From IMG/VR virus record IMGVR_UViG_3300030098_000081, positions 1 through 24,799 of that record: DNA of 24,799 nucleotides. One strand, given 5' to 3'. This DNA comes from a virus. The notes under the pieces are model-generated. The model was not told the DNA's origin. It saw only the letters and a program-made list of their open reading frames with translations, and did not search any database. Numbering within the stretch: position 1 is the stretch's first letter; every line of letters begins with the position of its first letter. Positions 16,386-22,079 of the stretch are shown piece by piece. The translations under genes and the position numbers were made by a program.

Positions 16386-16606
16386 AATTTGGATTAGCTT
16401 TTATATTATGCTCTTATGTAGCAAATACTTGCTTACCTCCACATCATTATGATTTTCAATTTGATAACGAATATGATTGTATGATTACAGGTTATTCAGA
16501 ATCTCTTAAAAAAATAAAAGAGATTGGCCCTGCAGATGTAAATCAACATCGTATGTATATAAAATTTGGTTGTTTTGAAGTAATAGGAACAGAAAAAAAT
16601 ACTTAA
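16382..16606 (+). CDS. Small Cys-containing protein with signal-like N-terminus
   Basis: This 74-residue protein has a hydrophobic N-terminus (MKFGLAFILCSYVANT) followed by CLPPHHYDFQFDNEYDC and a C-terminal part ending in KFGCFEVIG. It has four Cys; with the signal-like start this suggests an exported protein with disulphides in the periplasm, though a lipobox is not well formed. It is coupled to the previous peptide by ATGA. No known family. Position among membrane peptides suggests a lysis or envelope role. Confidence 0.5.
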   Translation: MKFGLAFILCSYVANTCLPPHHYDFQFDNEYDCMITGYSESLKKIKEIGPADVNQHRMYIKFGCFEVIGTEKNT

Positions 16607-16608
16607 AT

Positions 16609-16686
16609 ATGAAATATTCTTTAATACTATTGTCATTATTATTAATACTTTCTGGCTGTATATCAGCAGCAATAGTAGGGAGTTAA
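16609..16686 (+). CDS. 25-residue predicted lipoprotein
   Basis: The frame from ATG 16609 to TAA 16684-16686 reads MKYSLILLSLLLILSGC, then eight residues to the stop. It has a basic start, a hydrophobic core and a perfect lipobox (L-S-G-C), so the mature form would be a nine-residue lipid-anchored peptide starting CISAAIVGS. This resembles lysis lipoproteins of the colicin-release type and the outer-membrane half of two-part spanins, but it is shorter than typical spanins. It starts two bases after the previous stop. The ribosome site is poor. Confidence 0.5.
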   Translation: MKYSLILLSLLLILSGCISAAIVGS

Positions 16687-16694
16687 TTTAAGTG

Positions 16695-16829
16695 ATGGCA
16701 AAACCAACTAGATTTTTCAAATGGTTAGTAAAATTAAGAATGTGGTGGGCAGACATTAGGGGTCATCATGGTAAGAAATGGAATTATGAACCTGGTGATT
16801 ATTACATGGGGAGAAAGAAAAGAAAATGA
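16695..16829 (+). CDS. 44-residue basic Trp-rich protein
   Basis: The frame from ATG 16695 to TGA 16827-16829 encodes MAKPTRFFKWLVKLRMWW, ADIRGHHGKKWNYEPGDYYM and GRKKRK. It is basic and has four Trp; the segment W-W-A-D-I-R-G-H-H-G-K-K-W-N-Y-E-P-G-D-Y-Y is one I recall from SAR11 phage genomes. It overlaps the next gene by four bases (ATGA). The function is unknown; the amphipathic basic/aromatic N-terminus could lie on a membrane. Confidence 0.5.
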   Translation: MAKPTRFFKWLVKLRMWWADIRGHHGKKWNYEPGDYYMGRKKRK

Positions 16830-17248
16830 GTAAGAAACCATTAAATATATCAGAAGAAGCAGCTGTCCAAATGCCAATGAAAACAGTAGCTTCGTTGATT
16901 ATAATCGTAGCACTCGGCACTATGGGCTATTTTCAGATGGTAGAACGTTTAAATATTGCTGACACCAAGATCAAGATAATGGAACAAGATGTTGAGCAAA
17001 ATACAGAGTTTAGAATAAAATGGCCACGGGGTCAAATGGGTTCATTGCCCGCAGATTCTGAGCAGTACATGATGTTGGAGGATTTGTACAAAACTACCGA
17101 TCGTTTAAATAAACACATAGAGTCTATGGCGTTAAATAAAGTTAATATAGAATTTATACAGAAACAAATGGAAAAAGTTTTAATAGATATTGAAAAGTTA
17201 AAAGATGCTAATAGAGAAATGAAATATACAAATGGTAACACCCAATGA
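16826..17248 (+). CDS. Membrane-anchored coiled-coil protein, inner spanin-like
   Basis: This 140-residue protein has a polar N-terminus, one membrane segment (about 20-36, TVASLIIIVALGTMGYF), then a long helical domain (IADTKIKIMEQDVEQNTEF; YKTTDRLNKHIESM; FIQKQMEKVLIDIEKLK). This is the topology of an inner-membrane spanin subunit (N-in anchor, periplasmic coiled coil). A tiny lipoprotein gene lies just upstream, which would fit a spanin pair, but classical outer spanins are longer and follow or sit inside the inner spanin gene. The central RIKWPRGQMGSLPADSEQYM is a conserved-looking non-helical segment that might suggest a virion protein instead. Confidence 0.5.
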   Translation: MSKKPLNISEEAAVQMPMKTVASLIIIVALGTMGYFQMVERLNIADTKIKIMEQDVEQNTEFRIKWPRGQMGSLPADSEQYMMLEDLYKTTDRLNKHIESMALNKVNIEFIQKQMEKVLIDIEKLKDANREMKYTNGNTQ

Positions 17249-17457
17249 TAGAAGCTGTAATAGGATTACTTATGTTTGTAAACGGAGAAATTAAGGAGGC
17301 TCGTTTGCAGCCTTCGATGGCTTTATGTTTACGCGGCAAACGTGAAGCTGAGAGACAATACTCAGAAACTGTATCCTACAAATGCTGGAAAGGTAATGCA
17401 GAATTAGAAGATAATATTGATGGCTCAAAATCAATCAAGAAACTCATCATCGAATAA
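17245..17457 (+). CDS. Conserved small protein of marine phages
   Basis: This 70-residue protein starts with a hydrophobic stretch (MIEAVIGLLMFVNGEI), then AREARL-like EARLQPSMALCLRGKREAER and SYKCWKGNAELED. Two Cys flank a basic helix. I recall this pattern (INGEI...QPTMxxCLxxKRxAER...YxCxxxxAELE) from SAR11 phages with no assigned function. The hydrophobic start may be a signal peptide or an anchor. It overlaps the previous gene by four bases and the next small gene by 38. Confidence 0.55.
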   Translation: MIEAVIGLLMFVNGEIKEARLQPSMALCLRGKREAERQYSETVSYKCWKGNAELEDNIDGSKSIKKLIIE

Positions 17458-17560
17458 AGTTGCAAAATTTTTAAGAGATAGACGATATCGTCAGATTGTG
17501 ATAAAAAATAAGAAAGTTTATGACAGGAAAAAATTTAATATAAAAAAAATTAAGGATTAA
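17420..17560 (+). CDS. 46-residue basic protein
   Basis: The frame from ATG 17420 to TAA 17558-17560 overlaps the end of the previous gene. It encodes MAQNQSRNSSSNKVAKFLRD, a basic helix (RRYRQIVIKNKKVYDRKK) and a Lys-rich tail. The overlap of 38 bases in a different frame weakens the call, but otherwise 17458-17562 would be a rare gap in a fully packed strand. The ribosome site is weak. Function unknown. Confidence 0.4.
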   Translation: MAQNQSRNSSSNKVAKFLRDRRYRQIVIKNKKVYDRKKFNIKKIKD

Positions 17561-17562
17561 AT

Positions 17563-18231
17563 ATGTATTTAAATGCTAATATTCCAGTTATAGAGTGCTA
17601 TGTACGAGGTAATTATTTAAGAGATCAAAAAGATTCTCATGATAAATACTTTGAATGCGTGGTATTTGGATTTACATCTATACCAAAACAAGTTCCCCTA
17701 TTCCACTACATGATGACAGATGGGGGTATCTGGTGGAGAGCACCTATATCAGCATTTTGTAAAAAACCTGGTGTAAAAGAATTACCATTAAATGAATTAA
17801 TGTTGTGGGATTCATTTAGTTACAATGTAAGTGTCACTAGATTTTACCAATTACAAGGATGTAAAATGATGTATACTTCTCGTAGAAGAAAACAAAGAGA
17901 AGGTGCATATTTATTTACAATTGATTGGTGTGCTGGAGATTATAATGAATTAGATTTTGGTTATGCAGAAAAACCAGACCAACACAAATGTGGACATGTA
18001 ATAGAATTAGATGATGGTAACTATGCAATTCAACCTAATAATAGACTAAGGATATTTGATCCGTCTATGGCAGCTGATCCAAGTAAACCTCTTATACATA
18101 GACTAGTTAATACTAAAATATGGTCTGTAGAAGATACCTCAAAATGGATAACTGATGAAAATGAAGAAGGCAGTTATGACTATGAATACAAGGAGATAAA
18201 AGATGGCGAAGAAAAAAAGCACAGTAAATAA
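17563..18231 (+). CDS. Conserved marine phage protein of unknown function
   Basis: This 222-residue soluble protein is rich in aromatic residues, with PLFHYMMTDGGIWWRAPISA, CKKPGVKELPLNELMLWDSF, FTIDWCAGDYNELDFGYAE, and HKCGHVIELDDGNYAIQPNN followed by R-L-R-I-F-D-P-S. The last part resembles conserved phage sequences in which W-W-R-A-P and Q-P-N-N-R-I-x-W-x-D-P-S recur; I know them only as hypothetical. There is no catalytic motif and no membrane segment. The C-terminal 10 residues overlap the next gene by 29 bases. AAGGA precedes the ATG. It marks the step from small lysis-type proteins to the basic cluster. Confidence 0.6.
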   Translation: MYLNANIPVIECYVRGNYLRDQKDSHDKYFECVVFGFTSIPKQVPLFHYMMTDGGIWWRAPISAFCKKPGVKELPLNELMLWDSFSYNVSVTRFYQLQGCKMMYTSRRRKQREGAYLFTIDWCAGDYNELDFGYAEKPDQHKCGHVIELDDGNYAIQPNNRLRIFDPSMAADPSKPLIHRLVNTKIWSVEDTSKWITDENEEGSYDYEYKEIKDGEEKKHSK

Positions 18232-18382
18232 AGCTGGCAATTATACCAAACCTGGTATGAGAAAAAGAATGTTTAATGCTATAATGGCTGGCTCAAAGGG
18301 TGGAAAACCTGGACAATGGTCAGCGAGAAAAGCCCAGATGCTAGCGAAAAAATACAAAGCAGCTGGTGGGGGATACAAGTAA
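18203..18382 (+). CDS. Small basic protein, Gly/Lys-rich (59 residues)
   Basis: The frame from ATG 18203 to TAA 18380-18382 encodes MAKKKSTVNKAGNYTKPGMR, KRMFNAIMAGSKGGKPGQWS and ARKAQMLAKKYKAAGGGYK. The pattern G-x-x-G-x-x-G-Q-W-S-A-R-K-A-Q-x-L-A-x-x-Y-K-A-A-G-G-G-Y is widespread in marine phages and viruses, and I recognise it as a real family of unknown function. AAGGAG precedes it inside the previous gene. It is first in a row of eight basic genes and overlaps the next by one base. Confidence 0.7.
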   Translation: MAKKKSTVNKAGNYTKPGMRKRMFNAIMAGSKGGKPGQWSARKAQMLAKKYKAAGGGYK

Positions 18383-18489
18383 TGCTAAACTTTATTAAAA
18401 AAATTTTAGGTATATCTAACCTAGAACATCAAATAAGACTAATACAAAGACAAAACTATTGGAGAAATAAATATAAACATGAAAAATAA
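18382..18489 (+). CDS. 35-residue basic peptide
   Basis: The frame from ATG 18382 to TAA 18487-18489 encodes MLNFIKKILGISNLEHQIRL followed by IQRQNYWRNKYKHEK. It starts on the last base of the previous stop (TAATG) and overlaps the next gene by 11 bases. The N-terminal half is an amphipathic helix. There is no family I recognise. Support comes from exact fit between neighbours. Confidence 0.4.
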   Translation: MLNFIKKILGISNLEHQIRLIQRQNYWRNKYKHEK

Positions 18490-18616
18490 AAAATCAAAAG
18501 CAAAAATAAAAAAAGTTATTAAAGGTTTAAAAGGTGCTGTTAAAGCACACACTGGCCAACATAAATTATTATCAAGTGCTTTAAAAGGTAATGGCAAGAA
18601 AAAGAAAAGAGCCTAG
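18479..18616 (+). CDS. 45-residue Lys-rich protein
   Basis: The frame from ATG 18479 to TAG 18614-18616 encodes MKNKKSKAKIKKVIKGLKGA followed by VKAHTGQHKLLSSALKGNGK and a basic tail. The segment K-A-H-x-G-Q-x-K-x-L-x-S-A-L-K recurs in marine phages, as I recall. It overlaps both neighbours (11 and 26 bases). Very basic; a role in nucleic acid binding or packaging is a guess from charge. Confidence 0.45.
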   Translation: MKNKKSKAKIKKVIKGLKGAVKAHTGQHKLLSSALKGNGKKKKRA

Positions 18617-18884
18617 TAAAGGAACAGGAAAACACCCAGGAAAAAAACATGGTAGAAGGCTTTATACTGATGAAAACCCTCGTGACACTGTACCAATTAA
18701 ATTCGCAACGCCAGCAGATGCGAGAAAAACCGTGTCAAAAGTTAAAAAGATTTCTAAACCATTTGCTAGAAAAATTCAAATTCTAACTGTTGGTGAACAA
18801 AGAGCTAAAGTCATGGGTAAATCGCAGGTGGCATCTATATTTAAAAAAGGTAAAGAAGCTATAAGAAAAGGGAGAAAAACGTAA
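18591..18884 (+). CDS. Small basic conserved phage protein (97 residues)
   Basis: This 97-residue protein is strongly basic: MARKRKEPSKGTGKHPGKKH, then RLYTDENPRDTVPIKFATPA and DARKTVSKVKKISKPFARKI, followed by QILTVGEQRAKVMGKSQV. The central R-L-Y-T-D-E-N-P-x-D-T-V and the L-T-V-G-E-Q-R-A-K-V-M-G-K segments are ones I recall as highly conserved in marine phages. The function is unknown to me. Lys/Arg at both ends fits nucleic-acid binding. It overlaps the previous frame by 26 bases and the next gene by one. Confidence 0.7.
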   Translation: MARKRKEPSKGTGKHPGKKHGRRLYTDENPRDTVPIKFATPADARKTVSKVKKISKPFARKIQILTVGEQRAKVMGKSQVASIFKKGKEAIRKGRKT

Positions 18885-19132
18885 TGGCACTTGCAAAAAG
18901 TCAAAGGAGTCTTAAAGCATGGTCAAAACAAAAATGGCGTACAAAATCTGGAAAAAAATCGAGCACTACTGGAGAAAGATACTTGCCTTCTGCAGCAATA
19001 AAGAATTTAAGTGCTGCGGAGTATGCGGCAACGACCAGAGCAAAAAGAAGAGACACTAAAAAAGGCAAACAACATAGTAAACAACCAAAAGGTATTGCAA
19101 AAAAAACAGCTAAATATAGGAGGTATAGTTAA
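18884..19132 (+). CDS. Small basic conserved phage protein (82 residues)
   Basis: This 82-residue protein contains KSQRSLKAWSKQKWRTKSGK, KSSTTGERYLPSAAIKNLSA and AEYAATTRAKRRDTKKGKQH, followed by a Lys-rich tail. The W-x-x-Q-K-W-R-T-K-S-G-K-x-S-x-x-T-G-E-R-Y-L-P motif is widespread in marine phages and I am confident the gene is real. Its function is not known to me. The start overlaps the previous stop by one base and its stop overlaps the next start in the same way. Confidence 0.75.
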   Translation: MALAKSQRSLKAWSKQKWRTKSGKKSSTTGERYLPSAAIKNLSAAEYAATTRAKRRDTKKGKQHSKQPKGIAKKTAKYRRYS

Positions 19133-19269
19133 TGCCAGGAATGATGAAAAATAAAATGAAAAAAAATGGTATGAAAACATCAGCTATGAAAAAAAGATTC
19201 AAGGGCTTTTCTAAATTACCAGAAAAAGTTCAAATGAAAATGAATAAAAAACTAGCTAAGAAGGTATAA
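19132..19269 (+). CDS. 45-residue Met/Lys-rich protein
   Basis: The frame from ATG 19132 to TAA 19267-19269 encodes MPGMMKNKMKKNGMKTSAMK, then KRFKGFSKLPEKVQMKMNKK and LAKKV. It has eight Met and about sixteen basic residues. An AGGAGG site about 10 bases upstream makes translation likely, and the stop overlaps the next ATG. The Met/Lys-rich helix is of unknown role. Confidence 0.55.
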   Translation: MPGMMKNKMKKNGMKTSAMKKRFKGFSKLPEKVQMKMNKKLAKKV

Positions 19270-19400
19270 TGAGAAAAGGATTATACGCTAACATACATGC
19301 TAAAAGAAAACGTGGTGGTAAAATGAGAAAGAAAGGTGCTAAAGGTGCACCTACTGCTGCTAATTTTAAGAGAGCTGCTATGACAGTTAAGAAAAAATAA
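19269..19400 (+). CDS. 43-residue basic conserved phage protein
   Basis: The frame from ATG 19269 to TAA 19398-19400 encodes MRKGLYANIHAKRKRGGKMR followed by KKGAKGAPTAANFKRAAMTV and KKK. The pattern R-x-G-L-Y-A-N-I-H-A-K-R-x-R ... M-R-x-x-G-x-x-G-A-P-T is one I recognise from many phage genomes as a very short conserved protein with no assigned function. It is joined to its neighbours by one-base overlaps on both sides. Confidence 0.7.
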   Translation: MRKGLYANIHAKRKRGGKMRKKGAKGAPTAANFKRAAMTVKKK

Positions 19401-19633
19401 TGGTAGCAAAAAAATATCAGAACCCATCAGGTGGATTAAATGAAGCAGGTCGTAAGTATTTTAAAAGAACTACTGGTGCTAATTTAAAAAGACCTAGTAA
19501 AAAAGTGGGTAATAAAAGGCGTGCTAGTTTTTGTGCGAGGATGAAAGGTATGAAGAAAAAACTTACATCAGCAAAAACTGCAAGAGATCCTAATAGTAGA
19601 ATAAATAAAGCACTTAGAGCTTGGAACTGTTAA
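19400..19633 (+). CDS. Small basic conserved protein (77 residues)
   Basis: This 77-residue protein carries NPSGGLNEAGRKYFKRTTGA near the N-terminus, then NKRRASFCARMKGMKKKLTS and a terminal L-R-A-W-N-C. The pattern G-G-L-x-x-x-G-R-x-x-x ... S-F-C-A-R-M-x-G-M ... W-x-C matches a family found in phages and giant viruses that I recall as DUF6321 (number not verified). The two Cys in F-C-A-R-M and W-N-C are fixed in that family. The function is unknown. It is the last + strand gene; terminator hairpins follow. Confidence 0.7.
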   Translation: MVAKKYQNPSGGLNEAGRKYFKRTTGANLKRPSKKVGNKRRASFCARMKGMKKKLTSAKTARDPNSRINKALRAWNC

Positions 19634-19635
19634 TA

Positions 19636-19669
19636 TAAAATAAAAAGGGGGAGCCATAAGACCCCCCCC
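19636..19669 (-). terminator. Rho-independent terminator for the minus-strand genes
   Basis: Read on the minus strand, a GGGGG (complement of 19662-19666 within a run of eight C) pairs with CCCCC (complement of 19647-19651) around a ten-base loop, followed by TTTTTATTTTAT. This is the expected form for ending the leftward transcript of 19750-24798. On the + strand the same hairpin lacks a T run. Confidence 0.7.
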
Positions 19670-19684
19670 ATCGCAGGCAACAAC

Positions 19685-19723
19685 AAAGACATTTAGAGTT
19701 TTACTCTAAGTGTCTTTTTTTTT
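19685..19723 (+). terminator. Rho-independent terminator for the plus-strand genes
   Basis: The arms 19688-19698 (GACATTTAGAG) and 19704-19714 (CTCTAAGTGTC) pair over 11 positions with one G-T wobble and a five-base loop, followed by nine T (19715-19723). Three A (19685-19687) can extend the stem into the T run. This would end the long rightward transcript from the appendage and lysis genes. Confidence 0.85.
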
Positions 19724-19749
19724 GGCTGACTTTTAAATCAACCAAATAT

Positions 19750-19986
19750 TTAAATTTTTTGTATAATTTGTTTAATATCAGTTTCAAGTTTTTTACCTGT
19801 AGAGTTAGCATGATTAATTATGGCAGCACATAAGTTACCATGGTATGGATAAGATTTTAAAGCCTCTCTAACTTTACCAACAGGTTTACCACCATAATCA
19901 ATTACAATTGCATTGTCTTTATTTAATCCTATTTTTAATTCAAATAATATGCCAGTGAATTTATTTAATTCATTTTTTTCCGACAT
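19750..19986 (-). CDS. Small hypothetical protein
   Basis: This 78-residue protein is a mix of helix and strand: MSEKNELNKFTGILFELKIG, AIVIDYGGKPVGKVREALKS and NLCAAIINHANSTGKKLETD. The Y-G-G-K-P-V-G-K-V turn between strand and helix is notable but not diagnostic. It is last in the leftward operon, with its start overlapping the end of the 54-residue gene upstream by 17 bases. A GGAGG-like site (GAGGGAG) lies ahead of the ATG. I do not recognise the family. Confidence 0.55.
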   Translation of the reverse strand: MSEKNELNKFTGILFELKIGLNKDNAIVIDYGGKPVGKVREALKSYPYHGNLCAAIINHANSTGKKLETDIKQIIQKI

Positions 19987-20134
19987 CTTTATCTCCCTCT
20001 GGATTAAAAGGTTTTAGTTTAGCCATCTCACTCATTATAGGAAACACCTCACCATATGGCCTTGTCATGAGATATTTCATAATATCTTGAAGTTGTTTTG
20101 CATCAACTAGATATTGCTTTGGTTTTGGTTCCAT
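19970..20134 (-). CDS. 54-residue hypothetical protein
   Basis: The frame from ATG (20134-20132, minus strand) to TGA (19972-19970) encodes MEPKPKQYLVDAKQLQDIMK, YLMTRPYGEVFPIMSEMAKL and KPFNPEGDKDVGKK. AGGAGG is about six bases before the ATG. The gene fills the gap between its neighbours and its 3' end overlaps the next gene by 17 bases. The protein is mainly helical with no recognised motif. Confidence 0.6.
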   Translation of the reverse strand: MEPKPKQYLVDAKQLQDIMKYLMTRPYGEVFPIMSEMAKLKPFNPEGDKDVGKK

Positions 20135-20146
20135 TTTTACCTCCTA

Positions 20147-20368
20147 TTAAAATGGTATATCATCTTCATTAGGATAAAGATCATCAATAGTTTTTATTTT
20201 ATCCCTTGCACATGTTACTATTTCTAATTGTTTATCTATTTCTTCAACAAACTGTGAGTGTTCTCCTACACCAACAGGCTTATCAAAGTAAACTTCTATA
20301 GTAGCTTTTGCTACTTTTATTTCTGCTTCATATTTAGCTTTTAAAGCATCTACAAATTTATCTTTCAT
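20147..20368 (-). CDS. Small acidic helical protein
   Basis: This 73-residue protein has an N-terminal helix (MKDKFVDALKAKYEAEIKVA), then K-A-T-I-E-V-Y-F-D-K-P-V-G-V-G-E-H and EEIDKQLEIVTCARDKIKTI. I recall the V-G-V/I-G-E-H-x-x-F-V-E-E-I-D segment from marine phage and metagenomic proteins of unknown function. Its start is on the last base of the 61-residue gene's stop. A small structural or regulatory accessory of the replication genes is possible but unproved. Confidence 0.55.
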   Translation of the reverse strand: MKDKFVDALKAKYEAEIKVAKATIEVYFDKPVGVGEHSQFVEEIDKQLEIVTCARDKIKTIDDLYPNEDDIPF

Positions 20369-20553
20369 TATTCTGCTCCTTTAAATTGATAGTATTTATT
20401 TTCTATTAAATCCTCGCTATCAAAGTAAGGGTTAGATTTAGCAGCTTTTGAATCTCTAGCATCTCTAATAGTTTGATTTAATGTTCTGCCTTGACGTAGA
20501 CAACCTGCTACAAAATCTTCTACTTCTAAAATTGACTGTTTAACTTGACCCAT
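20368..20553 (-). CDS. Small hypothetical protein
   Basis: This 61-residue protein contains VEDFVAGCLRQGRTLNQTIR then a helix (DARDSKAAKSNPYFDSEDL). The Q-G-R-T-L-N-Q-T-I-R segment could be a helix-turn-helix-like pair but is too short to call. AGGAGG lies about seven bases before the ATG, inside the DUF3310 gene, which it overlaps by 14 bases. No family recognised. Confidence 0.5.
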   Translation of the reverse strand: MGQVKQSILEVEDFVAGCLRQGRTLNQTIRDARDSKAAKSNPYFDSEDLIENKYYQFKGAE

Positions 20554-20839
20554 TGTTGACCTCCTTAACTAATCTATTAAGATACCATTGTGCTTTATGT
20601 AAATCTTCTAATGGTTCTCCCTTAAATTTATATCTCGAAACGTATTTTAAGATATTACCTTTTAAGTACCCGTGAAACTCATCACTAGTCATACAATCAT
20701 TAATAACATCTATTGTTTCTTTTTTACCATGAAGATAGTGTGATGGTGCATTTACATTGTCATATGTAGTTTCATTCTCATATGACATATCATGACCATG
20801 ATCTATCTTGTTTGTATATGTACGCTTATCTTTTACCAT
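20540..20839 (-). CDS. DUF3310 family protein (T7 gp1.7-like nucleotide kinase family)
   Basis: This 99-residue protein carries the DUF3310 signature: NVNAPSHY (28-35), ETIDVI (41-46), F-H-G-Y-L-K-G-N-I-L-K-Y-V-S-R-Y-K-F-K-G (55-74) and DLHKAQWYLNRL (79-90). The family is common in phages. The T7 member gp1.7 has been reported as a nucleotide kinase, so a role in nucleotide supply is possible, though most members are untested. I chose ATG 20839 rather than the longer frame at 20866, because AGGAGG lies directly ahead of it and the longer frame has no such site. It overlaps the metallophosphoesterase gene's end by 14 bases. Confidence 0.8.
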   Translation of the reverse strand: MVKDKRTYTNKIDHGHDMSYENETTYDNVNAPSHYLHGKKETIDVINDCMTSDEFHGYLKGNILKYVSRYKFKGEPLEDLHKAQWYLNRLVKEVNNGSS

Positions 20840-21569
20840 ATTCCCTCCTAACAGTTTTGATATCAATTAACTCCATATTATAATTACCATCTTTTACTTC
20901 TCTTTTAACAATTAAACCACTCCACCACATATGTTGAGTATCTCTAGCAAAGTGTTCAGTGTGATTTAAATAACATCCTGCAGATAAAGCATGTAACTTT
21001 TTACCACTAGGTAATGTAGATACTGCATAATCTAATAAATGACTATGACCTACAGTAGCAGAAACTTTATGCTTTGTCAATATACTTCTAGCAATATTCT
21101 CACCAGATATTGCAGAACCCATAATACCAGATGGTAAATGATGGGAATAATGTACACCATCTACAACTTTTATAGCTTTATATTTAACTTCTTCCCAACC
21201 ATATTGTTTAAATTTAAGATCACTAATCTTTAAAGTACCATCAAGTTCTGGATTCTCATCTACAAATCTATCAATCCTATCCTCATGATTACCATGAATC
21301 ATAATCTTTTTGGGCCTATGCTTGCCTAAACCTTTATTAAATAAAGATAATGCTTCATGCGAATGATCCATATCTTGTTGATATCTTCTACCTTCAAAAG
21401 ATTTTTTACCTCTATCATAAGAGGATAAAGAATCCATACTACAAAAATCTCCCATACATATCACATGAGAAACTTTATAATCTGCTGCTAATTTACCTGC
21501 CCACAGAAATCTATCATTGTTCGCTTTAGGTGTACAATGAGGGTCACCTATAACTAAGTGCGTTGCCAT
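20826..21569 (-). CDS. Calcineurin-like metallophosphoesterase
   Basis: This 247-residue protein has all the metal-binding motifs of the calcineurin-like superfamily: G-D-P-H (8-11), M-G-D (39-41), G-N-H-E-D (93-97), S-H-H (142-144) and G-H-S-H (174-177). These bind two metal ions and hydrolyse phosphate esters. The length and plain single-domain layout resemble phage-encoded members that sit in early or replication regions; their substrates are mostly unknown. Nucleic acid ends or cyclic nucleotides are both plausible. It ends 14 bases inside the DUF3310 gene and begins on the last base of the previous stop, so it is part of the leftward operon. Confidence 0.85.
   Translation of the reverse strand: MATHLVIGDPHCTPKANNDRFLWAGKLAADYKVSHVICMGDFCSMDSLSSYDRGKKSFEGRRYQQDMDHSHEALSLFNKGLGKHRPKKIMIHGNHEDRIDRFVDENPELDGTLKISDLKFKQYGWEEVKYKAIKVVDGVHYSHHLPSGIMGSAISGENIARSILTKHKVSATVGHSHLLDYAVSTLPSGKKLHALSAGCYLNHTEHFARDTQHMWWSGLIVKREVKDGNYNMELIDIKTVRREYGKR
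20844..20849 (-). promoter_or_regulatory. Ribosome binding site deciding the DUF3310 start
   Basis: AGGAGG on the minus strand, four bases before the ATG at 20839. It sits downstream of the alternative ATG at 20866 and therefore argues for the shorter, 99-residue product. Confidence 0.75.
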
Positions 21570-21904
21570 TAGTTTAACTCCTTATCACGTTTTTGTTTTA
21601 AGAACTCTAGAAAATCTATAACATTTGAGTCATCGTCAAATTCTGCAACAGAACTAATTGTCATAGATTTATCATTCTTTTTTTTATCTTCAGCAAAACC
21701 ACGAAGACCCCATAAAAATGTTGAATGGGGGTCTGTAGTTGCCATTTTTATCATACCTCTAGCTATTGTAGAGCATAATTCGTATTGTTCGGTACTCATT
21801 TTAGAATTACTATCCATAATAATACCACATGTAAAACCTTGTGCCCAAGGAGTAATTATTACTTTAACTGAATTAATTTGATTAAGTTTATGTTTTTTAT
21901 CCAT
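21569..21904 (-). CDS. Conserved small phage protein
   Basis: This 111-residue protein has a strand-rich N-terminus (NSVKVIITPWAQGFTCGIIM) and a helix (STEQYELCSTIARGMIKMAT), followed by DPHSTFLWGLRGFAED and an acidic region (SSVAEFDDDSNVIDFLEFLK). I recall TIARGMIKMATxDPxxTFxxGLR from marine phages, with no function. The run of Asp/Glu near the C-terminus is a possible protein contact. It overlaps the gene above by eight bases and the metallophosphoesterase start by one. Confidence 0.55.
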   Translation of the reverse strand: MDKKHKLNQINSVKVIITPWAQGFTCGIIMDSNSKMSTEQYELCSTIARGMIKMATTDPHSTFLWGLRGFAEDKKKNDKSMTISSVAEFDDDSNVIDFLEFLKQKRDKELN

Positions 21905-22079
21905 TCCAGTATTTGTCCACGTTATCTTTATTATATTCTAATACTTTATATTCATATCCTCTTTTCATACTTTTTTTCCCAAAATCATTTGCTTCATTTT
22001 CTTTATTAAAAATTATATTAGTAAATAATTTATATTCTTTATCTTTTTTATTTTTAAATATCACAAAATATAAATGCAT
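21897..22079 (-). CDS. 60-residue hypothetical protein
   Basis: The protein (MHLYFVIFKNKKDKEYKLFT, then IIFNKENEANDFGKKSMKRG and YEYKVLEYNKDNVDKYWNG) looks like a small alpha/beta fold: strand, strand, helix, strand. No ribosome site is visible before ATG 22079, so translation is uncertain. Its stop overlaps the start of the next gene by eight bases, which supports it being used. Confidence 0.45.
   Translation of the reverse strand: MHLYFVIFKNKKDKEYKLFTNIIFNKENEANDFGKKSMKRGYEYKVLEYNKDNVDKYWNG

Noticed and set aside
16391-16606. Possible lipoprotein reading of the 74-residue Cys-containing protein
   Set aside because: The Cys near the signal end (F-I-L-C or A-N-T-C) do not form a good lipobox; kept as an exported protein only.
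20839-20866. Nine-residue N-terminal extension of the DUF3310 protein
   Set aside because: The AGGAGG site lies after the upstream ATG, and the conserved domain does not need the extension.
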